DNA of 37,937 bases from a virus: the IMG/VR virus record IMGVR_UViG_3300036985_000835, positions 1 through 37,937 of that record, one strand, 5' to 3'. Positions 8,593 through 16,118 of the stretch are shown here, piece by piece. The first letter of the stretch is position 1. Each line of letters starts with the position of its first letter. The notes beneath the pieces were generated by a model. That model saw only the letters and a list, made by a program, of their open reading frames with translations, did not search any database and was not told the DNA's origin. The translations under genes and the position numbers were made by a program.

Positions 8593-10230
8593 TTAACCAC
8601 CATGTCCTGGTACAACTGGAACAACTGGTTCACATGCACCTGGGCAGCTGTACTCTTCAAATTCACAAAGAGTACCACAGTTACCCAACCAGTCAATAAT
8701 GTCTGTTTCAAATGTCGGGATATCGGTATTAGTGATGAACTCAAGTAAGTACTGATCATTGTCAAATGTACCTGAAGGGTTATTGAAACGTGGAACATTG
8801 TGTAACAAGTAGTACTTAGTATACAATGCATTACGGTCAATAACATTTACAATCTGGTTTCCTTGAGTGATCTCTCTGATACGGAAGTCACTAGAGAAGA
8901 AGTTCTGACGGTATTTCTCAGAAAGAATCAAGTCACGTAGAACTGTCTCACCAAATCCATTTGCTTGTCTTGGCTCACATTCTGTAATAACACATACTCC
9001 GTTAAACAAACATGGGTCACCATTCAAATCTACTTCAGAAGCGTACAAACGTACAGGCTCTTTTTCATAGAAGTCAGATACTTGGAAAGTACAATCACCA
9101 AACTTAGTATCAACATAAGCTCCGTTAAGAATCAAACCTGCACATGCATCAGTAATATGTCCTGTAGATACATAGTGATCCCAAGTGTTTCCAACTGGTT
9201 GTCCAAACATATCCAATGTTCCTGGCTTGTACCAAAGACCTCCAGTTTCATCAACTACAATTGGAAGAACAAATGGATTAACTATTGGATAGTCTACAAT
9301 TCTTTGAGCCCATCCAATCATAACTAATGTAGAATCTACTGGAGTTGGGATAAGAATAGTAGTAGGATCACCATCATCATCAACACAACATCCTGTGTAG
9401 TAATCAGCAAGGATATAAGCATTGTGATTTAACAAACGTAGTGCTGGAGAACCTTTGATGTCTACACGTAGAGTGTAGGTTTCACCACACAAGAATTGCT
9501 TGCAACAGTTAGCACCAATCCCAGCAGTTACAGTAAAGGTAGGTTGAGTACCTGTTCCATCAGTATAAGGAATAAGTTCTGTAGATGTAGTTACGACATC
9601 TAAAGTTACCCATCCTGTTCCACCATCTGTAATTTCTACAAATGTTACGTTGTTTCCAGATACTGTAATTGTAGCAATAAGTCCAGATCCGGTTGGAGCA
9701 GTTGTGTCAACTAATGGAATGTCAGTGTAAACACCATCAACCAAGTCAACACCATCATTAGTAATTGCAAGTGACAAAGCACGTGAACTAGTATAAGGTG
9801 TGTGACCAATGTTGATTACATTGTTAGATGGTTCACAAGCATCTGCACGGTAGAATCTTGATACATACCTAGGGTTAACCATTTTAGACTTGTTAGTCTC
9901 TTGGTAACCTCCAGCAAATGGACCAATCTTGTCATTAGCATAGATAGCTGAACCAGCAAAATAAATGCTGCAACAGTTATCAGTAGATGTCCAAGATTTG
10001 TTAGCATTAGCTCCTGTAGAGTAGAATGCTCCAAAGTAACCTGAGTTGTAAGTATCAAAATTCTGCATTGCATATGTATGCAATTGATTCAATCCATAAG
10101 TAGGAATTGAATGTTCTGTTGTTACGTAACCCTCATCAGAACTAACAAGTCCTGCAGGCAACTGAATATCACTTACAGTTGTTCCTGTTCCTAAAAACGT
10201 TTTGTTAAACGCGTGATTAAAATAAGCCAT
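8593..10230 (-). CDS. Large structural protein in its own transcription unit, 545 aa
   Basis: The product starts MAYFNHAFNKTFLGTG, has no signal peptide and is rich in aromatic and Asn/Gly residues, as virion proteins often are. Residues about 180-240 form an Ig-like insertion with an ITDGGTGW motif that resembles the VLVTAGIGY stretch in the 268-aa tail protein at 35466. Several Cys pairs occur (CC at about 86, 243 and 281). The C-terminus is Pro/Gly-rich and Cys-bearing. It is flanked by a promoter-like leader and a strong terminator, which suggests a high-copy particle component. I cannot say whether it is a head decoration, tail or fibre protein. Confidence 0.5.
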   Translation of the reverse strand: MAYFNHAFNKTFLGTGTTVSDIQLPAGLVSSDEGYVTTEHSIPTYGLNQLHTYAMQNFDTYNSGYFGAFYSTGANANKSWTSTDNCCSIYFAGSAIYANDKIGPFAGGYQETNKSKMVNPRYVSRFYRADACEPSNNVINIGHTPYTSSRALSLAITNDGVDLVDGVYTDIPLVDTTAPTGSGLIATITVSGNNVTFVEITDGGTGWVTLDVVTTSTELIPYTDGTGTQPTFTVTAGIGANCCKQFLCGETYTLRVDIKGSPALRLLNHNAYILADYYTGCCVDDDGDPTTILIPTPVDSTLVMIGWAQRIVDYPIVNPFVLPIVVDETGGLWYKPGTLDMFGQPVGNTWDHYVSTGHITDACAGLILNGAYVDTKFGDCTFQVSDFYEKEPVRLYASEVDLNGDPCLFNGVCVITECEPRQANGFGETVLRDLILSEKYRQNFFSSDFRIREITQGNQIVNVIDRNALYTKYYLLHNVPRFNNPSGTFDNDQYLLEFITNTDIPTFETDIIDWLGNCGTLCEFEEYSCPGACEPVVPVVPGHGG

Positions 10231-10250
10231 TGTTTTTGTTTTTAATTAAT

Positions 10251-10271
10251 AAATATATACACTATAATATA
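10251..10271 (-). promoter_or_regulatory. Putative late promoter motif upstream of the 545-aa gene
   Basis: On the minus strand this contains TATATTATA followed closely by TGTATATA, about 33 bases before the start at 10230. The same arrangement occurs at 36291-36316, 31 bases before another tail gene, with nearly every base of the shared core identical. It differs from the TATATTTG elements and might be a second promoter class. Confidence 0.4.
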
Positions 10272-10272
10272 A

Positions 10273-10292
10273 GGAATCTCTTTTAGATTTCC
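10273..10292 (-). terminator. Weak hairpin after the ferritin-like gene
   Basis: GGAATCT (10273-10279) can pair with AGATTTCC (10285-10292) with a one-base bulge, just after the stop of the 149-aa gene. On the minus strand TTATATTAT follows, which is only a partial T-tract and is also part of the promoter-like motif. It may be a weak terminator or just a leader hairpin. Confidence 0.3.
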
Positions 10293-10295
10293 AAA

Positions 10296-10745
10296 TTATT
10301 TCAAGAAAATAAGTTTGTACTTAGCGGAGTTGATGCTATCCTTTAGAGTATCAAGTGAATTTACAAGTTCTGAGTAAGGCATCTTACCTTGTAAGCTAGT
10401 TACCATCTGATACATGTCTCTTAGATAACTGATACCATCTTCTACGGATGAAAGTGATCTTGGTGATACATCTGTGTAACTAAGTAGCTTTTCAGAAGCT
10501 CCTTGATATCCTTCAGCCAAAGCATCAGCATGTCCAGGTAACGCATCATATAAATCATTCAATGCTGTGTGTGCAGCAAATGATCCTGCACCAGTTACTT
10601 TAAGGTGTAGTTTGTGAAAGCTTGTTGCAGCATTCATTAACTCTGATACACATGCTGCAGTCATAGAATCAATTGATCCTCCTGCTGGTGCTGAATAACT
10701 TGCTGCGGGGGCAGAGTCTCTTTTTAACATTCTAGGTTTGTCCAT
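10296..10745 (-). CDS. Ferritin/Dps-like helical phage protein (DUF5856-like)
   Basis: The 149-aa product has a short Pro/Ala/Ser leader and then a helical bundle. The stretch around residues 39-82 (SFHKLHLKVTGAGSF, AAHTALNDLYDALPGHADAL, AEGYQG) follows the Dps/ferritin pattern of paired His, H...D and (D/E)-x-(L/I)-AE positions. Several phages encode such proteins near structural genes; their role, perhaps iron or DNA binding or protection, is not settled. The start lies three bases beyond the stop of the 232-aa structural gene. The fold call is by motif only. Confidence 0.55.
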   Translation of the reverse strand: MDKPRMLKRDSAPAASYSAPAGGSIDSMTAACVSELMNAATSFHKLHLKVTGAGSFAAHTALNDLYDALPGHADALAEGYQGASEKLLSYTDVSPRSLSSVEDGISYLRDMYQMVTSLQGKMPYSELVNSLDTLKDSINSAKYKLIFLK

Positions 10746-10748
10746 TTT

Positions 10749-11447
10749 TTAGTTATTACGTTCAGCAGTCTCAGAACCTCTGGAGAATTGGCTTCCTGAT
10801 TCTATATCTCCAGCAAGTATACTAGCCGCCTCATCAATTAATACTTCAATTATATCATCTTTAAATTCACATTGTATATTTGTAACGGACTGTAATCCCG
10901 TGTACGGATCTACACAACCTTGAACTTGAATCTTTCTTGGTTGTCTGTAATAAGTCAGTGCTATAGATGATACATTGAATTCATCATTAGTATAAACATA
11001 AATCTTATTATTTTTAATAGTAGCAAAAGTTTCTGCCCATTCAAAGCTAGGTTTCTTTCCATCATCTCTGAGCAACTGACTTAAGTTAGCTTCTTCAGCT
11101 AAGTAAACTACCATACGTCTATCAGGACAACATGAGTTTGAAGCATAAGTATCTACTCTTTTCCATTGAAAATAATCTTCTGGAATACCAACTGAATAAG
11201 AGATTTGCTCATTATTGGTTGGCAGATCTGTTGTAATGAGTAACGCTTGGAGGTCATCAATTCTTCTTGTTGATTCTTCATCACCTTCCTTAACTATATT
11301 CAAACCATGAAGCTGTCTTCTAGACCACTCTACCTGAGCTTTATTAAATGCCTCAACTATCTGCCAACATTCAATGTTGTCATAGTCCTGAGAATCTAAT
11401 TTATTCAGGCGTTGTTTAATCTTTATGGTTAATACACTATTTAGCAT
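10749..11447 (-). CDS. Conserved structural protein, probable head-closure type, 232 aa
   Basis: The product opens MLNSVLTIKIKQRLNKLDSQ, then DYDNIECWQIVEAFNKAQVE and WSRRQLHGLN, followed by strands (IPEDYFQWKRVDTYA, VVYLAEEANLSQLL), an ALTYYRQPRKIQVQGC segment and an acidic C-terminal helix (EFKDDIIEVLIDEAASILAG). This layout matches a protein common in structural modules of Bacteroidota phages. The helix-strand-helix plan and the position between head and tail genes suggest an adaptor or head-completion protein. It lies six bases from the stop of the first basic array protein's neighbour at 11453. Confidence 0.5.
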   Translation of the reverse strand: MLNSVLTIKIKQRLNKLDSQDYDNIECWQIVEAFNKAQVEWSRRQLHGLNIVKEGDEESTRRIDDLQALLITTDLPTNNEQISYSVGIPEDYFQWKRVDTYASNSCCPDRRMVVYLAEEANLSQLLRDDGKKPSFEWAETFATIKNNKIYVYTNDEFNVSSIALTYYRQPRKIQVQGCVDPYTGLQSVTNIQCEFKDDIIEVLIDEAASILAGDIESGSQFSRGSETAERNN

Positions 11448-11452
11448 CTTAA

Positions 11453-12334
11453 TTATTTATAAGGTGGATTCCATCCTTCTTTTTTTGGTTTACTTTTAGA
11501 TGCTGCCCAAAGTCCAAGACCACCAGCAATACCTACACTAAGACCAAGTCTTTTTTTCCACTTTGCAGCGTCAGCTTTGATCTCTTCTCTAGTCATTGGT
11601 TTTTCTTTTGACTTCTTTTTAGAATCAGTTTTCTTTTTAGAAGAAGTTTTTTTCTTATTAGTAGAAGTAGATTGGGCAGCCCGTTCAGGTTTATTAGCAG
11701 TAGATGATTTCTTTTTACCTGTTGAAGATCTTTTAGTTCTAGCAACAGTTTCTTTTACAGTCTTATCTTGAGCGGCACGCAAGTCTGCAACAGTTACAAG
11801 TCTAGGCTTTGGAGCTTCTACTTTTGGCTTGTTTGTCTTAGTATAAGTTCTTTTAGGAGCCGTTTCTAATTTAGGCTTAGCATCAAAGGTAGCTGTATTA
11901 GCAGCATCTTTCTTTTTTTGAGCATCCCTTTTCTTTGTGAATTCTTTTTCAGCTTTAGCATACTCAGCTGCTTCTTTTTTAGCTTTTTCAGCTTTTAGCT
12001 GAGCTGTTGTTTTTTTAGGAGCTATAGTCCTTGGAACAGGAGCAGGTTTTGCTACTTTAGCTGCAGGAGCTTTTTTTACTGCCGCAGCTGCTTTTTTATT
12101 GGCTGCCGTAATAATGTCTTGTGCCATAGTTAAAGCAGGAACCTTTCTAGTAGACGTAGCAGCTTTCCCGGTTTTTGCAGCAGCAGAAATTCTAGAAGCT
12201 GCTCCAGTAGCTTTAGTTGTAGTTTTAACAGTTCTTGCAGCTCTTATTGGTTTTGCAGCAGTAACAGCTTTAACACCAGACGCAACTGTCTTTACTATCT
12301 TTCCTTTGTTGGCTTTAGGTAATGAACTTTTCAT
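11453..12334 (-). CDS. Histone-H1-like Lys/Ala-rich protein, 293 aa (basic array member 12)
   Basis: The product is dominated by Lys, Ala, Thr and Pro with KKAPAAKVAKP-type repeats along residues about 60-260, and has almost no predicted folded core. L-x-K-A-x-x-G is present at residues 5-11 (LPKANKG), followed by KIVKTV. A single hydrophobic glycine-rich segment (LGLSVGIAGGLGLWAAS) lies near 264-280, before a basic tail. Composition suggests DNA or membrane contact rather than catalysis. It is the last gene of the basic array before the structural protein at 10749. Low complexity makes homology calls unsafe. Confidence 0.55.
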   Translation of the reverse strand: MKSSLPKANKGKIVKTVASGVKAVTAAKPIRAARTVKTTTKATGAASRISAAAKTGKAATSTRKVPALTMAQDIITAANKKAAAAVKKAPAAKVAKPAPVPRTIAPKKTTAQLKAEKAKKEAAEYAKAEKEFTKKRDAQKKKDAANTATFDAKPKLETAPKRTYTKTNKPKVEAPKPRLVTVADLRAAQDKTVKETVARTKRSSTGKKKSSTANKPERAAQSTSTNKKKTSSKKKTDSKKKSKEKPMTREEIKADAAKWKKRLGLSVGIAGGLGLWAASKSKPKKEGWNPPYK

Positions 12335-12341
12335 AACTCAA

Positions 12342-12953
12342 TTATTTTTTTCTTTTATTTTTCTTAGCACCTGCAATTCTATCAGCAGCTGTAGCTTTGT
12401 TATATGGTGGAGCTAGTGCAGCAAACCTTGCAGCTTTAGTAGCACCACCAACTGCCATCTTGCGTTCCATAACACATCTACCATTAGCATCTCTAACCAT
12501 ACCACCTTTGCATGATGTCATTACAGCACGGTTTTGAGCAAATGATTGTGTTACTCCACCTGTAGCATATATCTTTCTTACACCAGATGTATTAGGAGGA
12601 AGAGGTCTAGTAATATTAGGTTTAACCTGCATACCAGAATCAGCTTTTTTAAGTTTAGGTTTTGCAGTTCCACCATTTTTAAGCATGCGTCCTTCTTGAG
12701 TTCTTGGGTTATTACCATACATAGGCATACCAACAATACCAGTTGTACCACCAGCTTTAAATCTTTTAGATTTCATAAGTTCTTCAGCTTTTTGTTTTTC
12801 ATATTTTCTGTTCCACCTTTTATCCTGGCGGTCCATTTTTCTTTCAGCTCTCATACCCTGTCTAACTGTTTTTTTAGAAACAGGATCCTCAGCAGTACCG
12901 CCAGCTTTCATTCTTTTTGCTCCACCACATTGAGCACATGCCATCTTTGCCAT
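12342..12953 (-). CDS. Basic protein with repeated K-x-GG motifs, 203 aa (array member 11)
   Basis: A CAQCGG cluster opens the protein. K-x-GG-type motifs recur: MKAGGT (16-20), FKAGGT (65-70), LKNGGT (91-96), ATGGVT, CKGGMV and AVGGATK. L-x-K-A-x-x-G occurs internally at 101-107 (LKKADSG). The C-terminus contains FAALAPPYNKATAADRIAGA, a stretch I have seen in small proteins of Bacteroidota phages. The product is strongly basic and probably unstructured except for the ends. It begins two bases downstream of the previous stop. Function unknown. Confidence 0.55.
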   Translation of the reverse strand: MAKMACAQCGGAKRMKAGGTAEDPVSKKTVRQGMRAERKMDRQDKRWNRKYEKQKAEELMKSKRFKAGGTTGIVGMPMYGNNPRTQEGRMLKNGGTAKPKLKKADSGMQVKPNITRPLPPNTSGVRKIYATGGVTQSFAQNRAVMTSCKGGMVRDANGRCVMERKMAVGGATKAARFAALAPPYNKATAADRIAGAKKNKRKK

Positions 12954-12955
12954 GA

Positions 12956-13495
12956 TTATTTCTTTTTGGTAGTTAACCGTTTAGAACTAGTTGCTTTTGA
13001 AGATGTGAAAGGTTTTCTTGCTCTCTTCTTCATTCTATTGATAGTATCTAAAGCACCTTTTCTATCAGTCTTAGACTTTGTAGTTTTATACATATTACCT
13101 CCCGGTAACTTTTGTTTACTTACAACAGTAAAGTTTTTCTTACCTGCAGCAAATCCTGTAGTATCAATACTCTTTTCAAAGTGTTTTGTTGTTTTTAATT
13201 TATGAGGAGCGTTTATGTCATAGTTACTACTTGTGACTTCATATCTAGGTCTACCATAAGCAGTATACTCTTTTGTATTCGTGTGAACATTAGATTTATT
13301 AAATTTATCTTTTTTTCTTGACACAGTGTCATACTTACCTTTTGCATCAGTATGTTTATGCAAAAGCTCGTAGCTAACACCAGGCTTGAGTACTTTAAAA
13401 CGATCTGTAATACTATTTGGTGATAGACTCACTTTTTTAGAAGAAGTTTTCTTTTTAGTAGGAGTGCTTTTTTTCTGAGTTTTTGTTGTTGCCAT
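12956..13495 (-). CDS. Basic protein, paralogue of the 13498 gene, 179 aa (array member 10)
   Basis: A Lys/Thr/Ser-rich N-terminus (TKKKTSSKK) leads into a more ordered middle with Tyr, Asp and Asn. Residues around 110-155 carry SIDTTGFAAGKKNFTVVSKQ and then LDTINRMKK. The protein at 13498 has the equivalent SIDTTGYSKGKKEFTI and LNTMKK, so the two are tandem duplicates that have diverged. No enzyme motif is visible. The start follows the previous stop by two bases. Confidence 0.55.
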   Translation of the reverse strand: MATTKTQKKSTPTKKKTSSKKVSLSPNSITDRFKVLKPGVSYELLHKHTDAKGKYDTVSRKKDKFNKSNVHTNTKEYTAYGRPRYEVTSSNYDINAPHKLKTTKHFEKSIDTTGFAAGKKNFTVVSKQKLPGGNMYKTTKSKTDRKGALDTINRMKKRARKPFTSSKATSSKRLTTKKK

Positions 13496-13497
13496 GA

Positions 13498-14040
13498 TTA
13501 TTTCTTTTTAACAGTTTTCTTTTTAACAGTTTTCTTTTTTTGAGCAGCTTCCTTTTGTAGCATACCTGTACCCTTCTTCATGGTATTTAAAGTTGATTTA
13601 ACTTTGCTTCTTGGTATAGTCCAAGAATTGTAAGTTTTCTTCCCCTCCATTCCATCTGAAGGATCTGTTTTTTTCTGCTTTATGGTAAATTCTTTTTTAC
13701 CTTTTGAATAACCAGTGGTATCAATAGAAGTATACTTACTTGGTAAGGAAACAACTCTATCTCCACCAACATTTCTAGTATGTACTAACCCGTGACTTGT
13801 ACTTCTTACAACTCCTTTTTTATTTGCAAAGTATGTTCTATTATGCTTATCGGTCTCACCTTCTGATCTTTTGACATCCCAATACTTATGACTATAAGTA
13901 GGTTTCTTAGCAGCAGGTTTTTTAGCAGCAGGCTTCTTACCTCCTTCAAAAACCTTATTATAAATCTTTTTTCCGCGTGCAGTTTTTCTTTCAGAAATGA
14001 CTTGCTCATTACTTTTTCTTACTGCTGTAAAATCTCCCAT
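13498..14040 (-). CDS. Basic protein, paralogue of the 12956 gene, 180 aa (array member 9)
   Basis: An upstream in-frame ATG at 14064 would overlap the preceding gene; the ATG at 14040 (MGDFTAVRKSNEQ) leaves an 11-base gap and is preferred. Residues about 36-48 are a PAAKKPAAKKP repeat and the end is KKKTVKKKTVKKK, encoded by a short tandem DNA repeat. The central SIDTTGYSKGKKEFTI region is shared with the next gene. It has the same basic character as the rest of the array. Function unknown. Confidence 0.55.
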   Translation of the reverse strand: MGDFTAVRKSNEQVISERKTARGKKIYNKVFEGGKKPAAKKPAAKKPTYSHKYWDVKRSEGETDKHNRTYFANKKGVVRSTSHGLVHTRNVGGDRVVSLPSKYTSIDTTGYSKGKKEFTIKQKKTDPSDGMEGKKTYNSWTIPRSKVKSTLNTMKKGTGMLQKEAAQKKKTVKKKTVKKK

Positions 14041-14051
14041 TTTATATAAAT

Positions 14052-14594
14052 TTAACAGTTCCACTTTCTTAAAGACTTGTTAATCCTTGAGTTAGGATCA
14101 TTAGCTGTCTTTGCACTTGTTAGTTTTTTCTTCATCCCTGACATTCTGCTACAGAAAGACTTGCGTCTACCTGCTGCTTCACTTCCAGGTTTAATCTTTG
14201 AAGGTTTAGTAGTTACAGCTGTCTTAAGTTTACTACCTGGATTAGCTGCTCTGTAGCTTGCTACTCCTTTTGCATTCAGGCCTCCCTCTGGATTCTTACC
14301 TTCTTTGCGTGTCCAAGCTGCAGTGCTTCCACCAGACTTCATCTTTGACAAGCCTTTACCTTTATAGTCATAATCAGGATTCTCTCTGTGCCATCTTTTA
14401 GTATCTGCTACACCCTGTTTAATTGTCTTTGCTCTTCCTTTGGCAGTAAGATCTATTGTATCCCATTGCCCTTTATCTTTGGTTGGGTGGTTGACCATAA
14501 TGTTGCCAACCTTTCCCTCACCTCTTTTTGTAGTCTTCTTGTATACTACATGTTTTTCTCCACCTGCAGTAACTTTAACTTTAGGAGATTTCAT
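14052..14594 (-). CDS. Two-part basic protein with DUF6321-like C-terminus, 180 aa (array member 8)
   Basis: Residues 1-80 hold a short domain (GNIMVNHPTKDKGQWDTIDL, then GVADTKRWHRENP). A MKSGGST motif bridges to the C-terminal part, AWTRKEGKNPEGGLNAKGVA followed by RRKSFCSRMSGMK and an RKWNC end. That second part fits the pattern of a small domain found in many phages (I recall it as DUF6321), for which no function is known to me. The start overlaps the stop of the upstream gene by one base. Among the array members this is the most recognisable. Confidence 0.6.
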   Translation of the reverse strand: MKSPKVKVTAGGEKHVVYKKTTKRGEGKVGNIMVNHPTKDKGQWDTIDLTAKGRAKTIKQGVADTKRWHRENPDYDYKGKGLSKMKSGGSTAAWTRKEGKNPEGGLNAKGVASYRAANPGSKLKTAVTTKPSKIKPGSEAAGRRKSFCSRMSGMKKKLTSAKTANDPNSRINKSLRKWNC

Positions 14595-14878
14595 TATTGC
14601 TTCTCTTTAAGCTTTTTGATACCAAAGTAAGCTCCTGTTCCCGCAGCTCCTGCTCCAAGAACACCACCCACTACACTACCAGCTTTCTCTTTAAAGTTAT
14701 CCCAAGCTCTAGCTCTTTTATTCTTTCTTTGAGCACGTGCAAAATTACATCCTCCGCGTTGCGCTTCAGGTAGTGAACTCATATTGTTTATAATAGATCC
14801 TTTGCTAGCTTTCTTTAATTGAGCTTCTTTAACATCATTAAAGTGCTTAAGTGGATTTGTTTTCTTTTGTGCTTTCAT
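14594..14878 (-). CDS. Small basic protein with one hydrophobic segment, 94 aa (array member 7)
   Basis: Residues 8-27 read NPLKHFNDVKEAQLKKASKG, combining an NPLK-x-FND motif shared with the 163-aa protein at 15625 and the L-x-K-A-x-x-G motif (21-27). A basic middle (QRKNKRARAW) precedes a glycine-zipper-like hydrophobic segment (VVGGVLGAGAAGTGAYFGI, about 68-86) and a short Lys-rich tail. The architecture would suit a membrane-inserting peptide or a packaged internal protein. Function unknown. Confidence 0.5.
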   Translation of the reverse strand: MKAQKKTNPLKHFNDVKEAQLKKASKGSIINNMSSLPEAQRGGCNFARAQRKNKRARAWDNFKEKAGSVVGGVLGAGAAGTGAYFGIKKLKEKQ

Positions 14879-14880
14879 AA

Positions 14881-15195
14881 TTATTTCTTTTTAGCAACTG
14901 TAGGTTTTTTTATTGGGGTAGGCTTTTGAGCTTTTTTAAGAGCTTCTCTACGTTTTCCTTCAGCCATGTAACGTTTCTTCTGAGCATCATATTGACTCAT
15001 TGCAGCAGCTGTTGTACCAAGACCAGCTAAGCCAAATACTTTTAAGAAAGCGCTATCAAACCCATTAGGATTTTTAGCAGCCTTCTTTGCTTTCTGTACA
15101 GACTTAACAGCTTTGTAAGTTTTCTTAGTAGCCTTCGCTCCAGAAACTAAACTTTTAACAATCTTACCTAAACTAGCTTTTTCTAAGTTTTTCAT
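14881..15195 (-). CDS. Small basic protein with one hydrophobic segment, 104 aa (array member 6)
   Basis: The N-terminus MKNLEKASLGKIVKSL carries L-x-K-A-x-x-G at residues 4-10 followed by KIVKSL, closely matching the neighbour at 15198. A Lys/Ala-rich helix (residues 18-42) precedes a mildly hydrophobic stretch (FLKVFGLAGLGTTAAAM, about 50-66) and a KKPTPIKKP-type tail of the same style as the next protein. The shared ends suggest descent by duplication. Function unknown. Confidence 0.5.
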   Translation of the reverse strand: MKNLEKASLGKIVKSLVSGAKATKKTYKAVKSVQKAKKAAKNPNGFDSAFLKVFGLAGLGTTAAAMSQYDAQKKRYMAEGKRREALKKAQKPTPIKKPTVAKKK

Positions 15196-15197
15196 GA

Positions 15198-15623
15198 CTA
15201 CTTCTTTTTGATAGGTGCAGGCTTTTTAACAGCTGTAGGTTTTTTAGCAGTGGTTTTTTTAGAGGTAGGTTTTTTCTTTTTACCAAGTGTTGCTTCACTA
15301 AGCATTCCTGCACCAAGTACTCCTAGACCAATACCTATTGCTTTAAGTTTAGTTTTACCAACAGCGCTTTTACTATCAGGCCCAAATTTTCCTTTTTTGA
15401 ATCTTGCCGCAGCATCAGCTTTTTGTACTTCACTGGATTTCTTAACACTTTCAGAAACGTTTTTAGCAAATTCATTATCAAAAACTCTATTGCTATATCC
15501 CTGGGGATTAGCTTTACTCAAAGTCTTTGCTGTTTTATATCCTTGCTTAGCTCCTTTTACAGCACCACGAAGTGATTTAACAATAGTACCAAGACCTGCC
15601 TTTTTTAATTTTTGTGTTTTCAT
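15198..15623 (-). CDS. Small basic protein with one hydrophobic segment, 141 aa (array member 5)
   Basis: MKTQKLKKAGLGTIVKSL carries L-x-K-A-x-x-G at residues 6-12 followed by TIVKSL. A Lys/Ala helix (19-38) and a polar middle lead to a glycine-rich hydrophobic segment (AIGIGLGVLGAGMLSEA, about 94-110) and a long KKPTxxKK tail. It parallels the 104-aa neighbour module for module, though longer. The product has no enzyme motif. Function unknown. Confidence 0.5.
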   Translation of the reverse strand: MKTQKLKKAGLGTIVKSLRGAVKGAKQGYKTAKTLSKANPQGYSNRVFDNEFAKNVSESVKKSSEVQKADAAARFKKGKFGPDSKSAVGKTKLKAIGIGLGVLGAGMLSEATLGKKKKPTSKKTTAKKPTAVKKPAPIKKK

Positions 15624-15624
15624 C

Positions 15625-16116
15625 TTATCTTTTTTTAGCCATTGCTTTAAATGTCTTAGCCAATGCTTTACGCTTTGGTGTACAAGTAGGTTTTGTCATT
15701 GGAGTACAAAAACCTTTATGTTTAGGGTTAACTGCTTTTTGAATCCAGTTTTTATCTTTAGTAGACCCACCATTTTTAAAACCTCTGCGTAGTTTATTTT
15801 CATCCTTTTGTCTTTGCATAGCTTCTCTTTCCTGATCAGATACCATTTGACCATTTACAAATGGATTAAGTCCTCTGATAAGATCAGCTTCTTTAGGAGC
15901 ATTAGGTACAGCAACTGGAGCTGTAGACGGATACCACTTATCTAACTTTTTAACATCCTTCTCATTAAGTGGTCCTTCATAAACACCACGACCATATTGA
16001 GCTTTCTTCAAAGTCTTCTTATAAGCACTCATGGCACCACCAGCTTTTTTATAAGCCATGGCTTGGTTGTCATTAAAAGTCTTAAGTGGATTGCTAATAG
16101 TTTTTTTAGTTGCCAT
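15625..16116 (-). CDS. Basic protein with NPLK-FND and GG motifs, 163 aa (array member 4)
   Basis: Residues 9-16 read NPLKTFND as in the 94-aa protein at 14594. YKKAGGAMSAYKK (22-34) leads into L-x-K-A-x-x-G at 36-42 (LKKAQYG). A second GG motif (FKNGGSTK) lies near 113. The C-terminus has two Cys in a basic context (GFCTPMTKPTCTPKRK). Except for the acid-containing middle the protein is strongly basic. It starts two bases after the previous stop. Function unknown. Confidence 0.5.
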   Translation of the reverse strand: MATKKTISNPLKTFNDNQAMAYKKAGGAMSAYKKTLKKAQYGRGVYEGPLNEKDVKKLDKWYPSTAPVAVPNAPKEADLIRGLNPFVNGQMVSDQEREAMQRQKDENKLRRGFKNGGSTKDKNWIQKAVNPKHKGFCTPMTKPTCTPKRKALAKTFKAMAKKR

Positions 16117-16118
16117 GG

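Noticed and set aside
8589-10073. Two minus-strand frames of 85 codons inside the 545-aa gene
   Set aside because: They are out-of-frame shadows of the longer gene, without their own spacing or leader.
11453-12334. True histone H1 homologue
   Set aside because: The likeness is in Lys/Ala/Pro composition only. No winged-helix globular domain is visible and low-complexity sequence gives false matches.
12546-13205. Plus-strand frame of 219 codons opposite the basic array
   Set aside because: It is rich in Phe, Ser and Leu, as expected for the reverse complement of Lys-rich genes, and has no recognisable motif. The minus-strand genes explain the region.
13503-13543. Short tandem repeats as a functional site
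   Set aside because: They encode the KKKTVKKKTVKKK tail and are explained by the amino-acid repeat.
15208-15792. Plus-strand frame of 194 codons that looks like a membrane protein
   Set aside because: Its hydrophobic composition comes from reading Lys/Ala codons on the opposite strand. It crosses two well-packed minus-strand genes.
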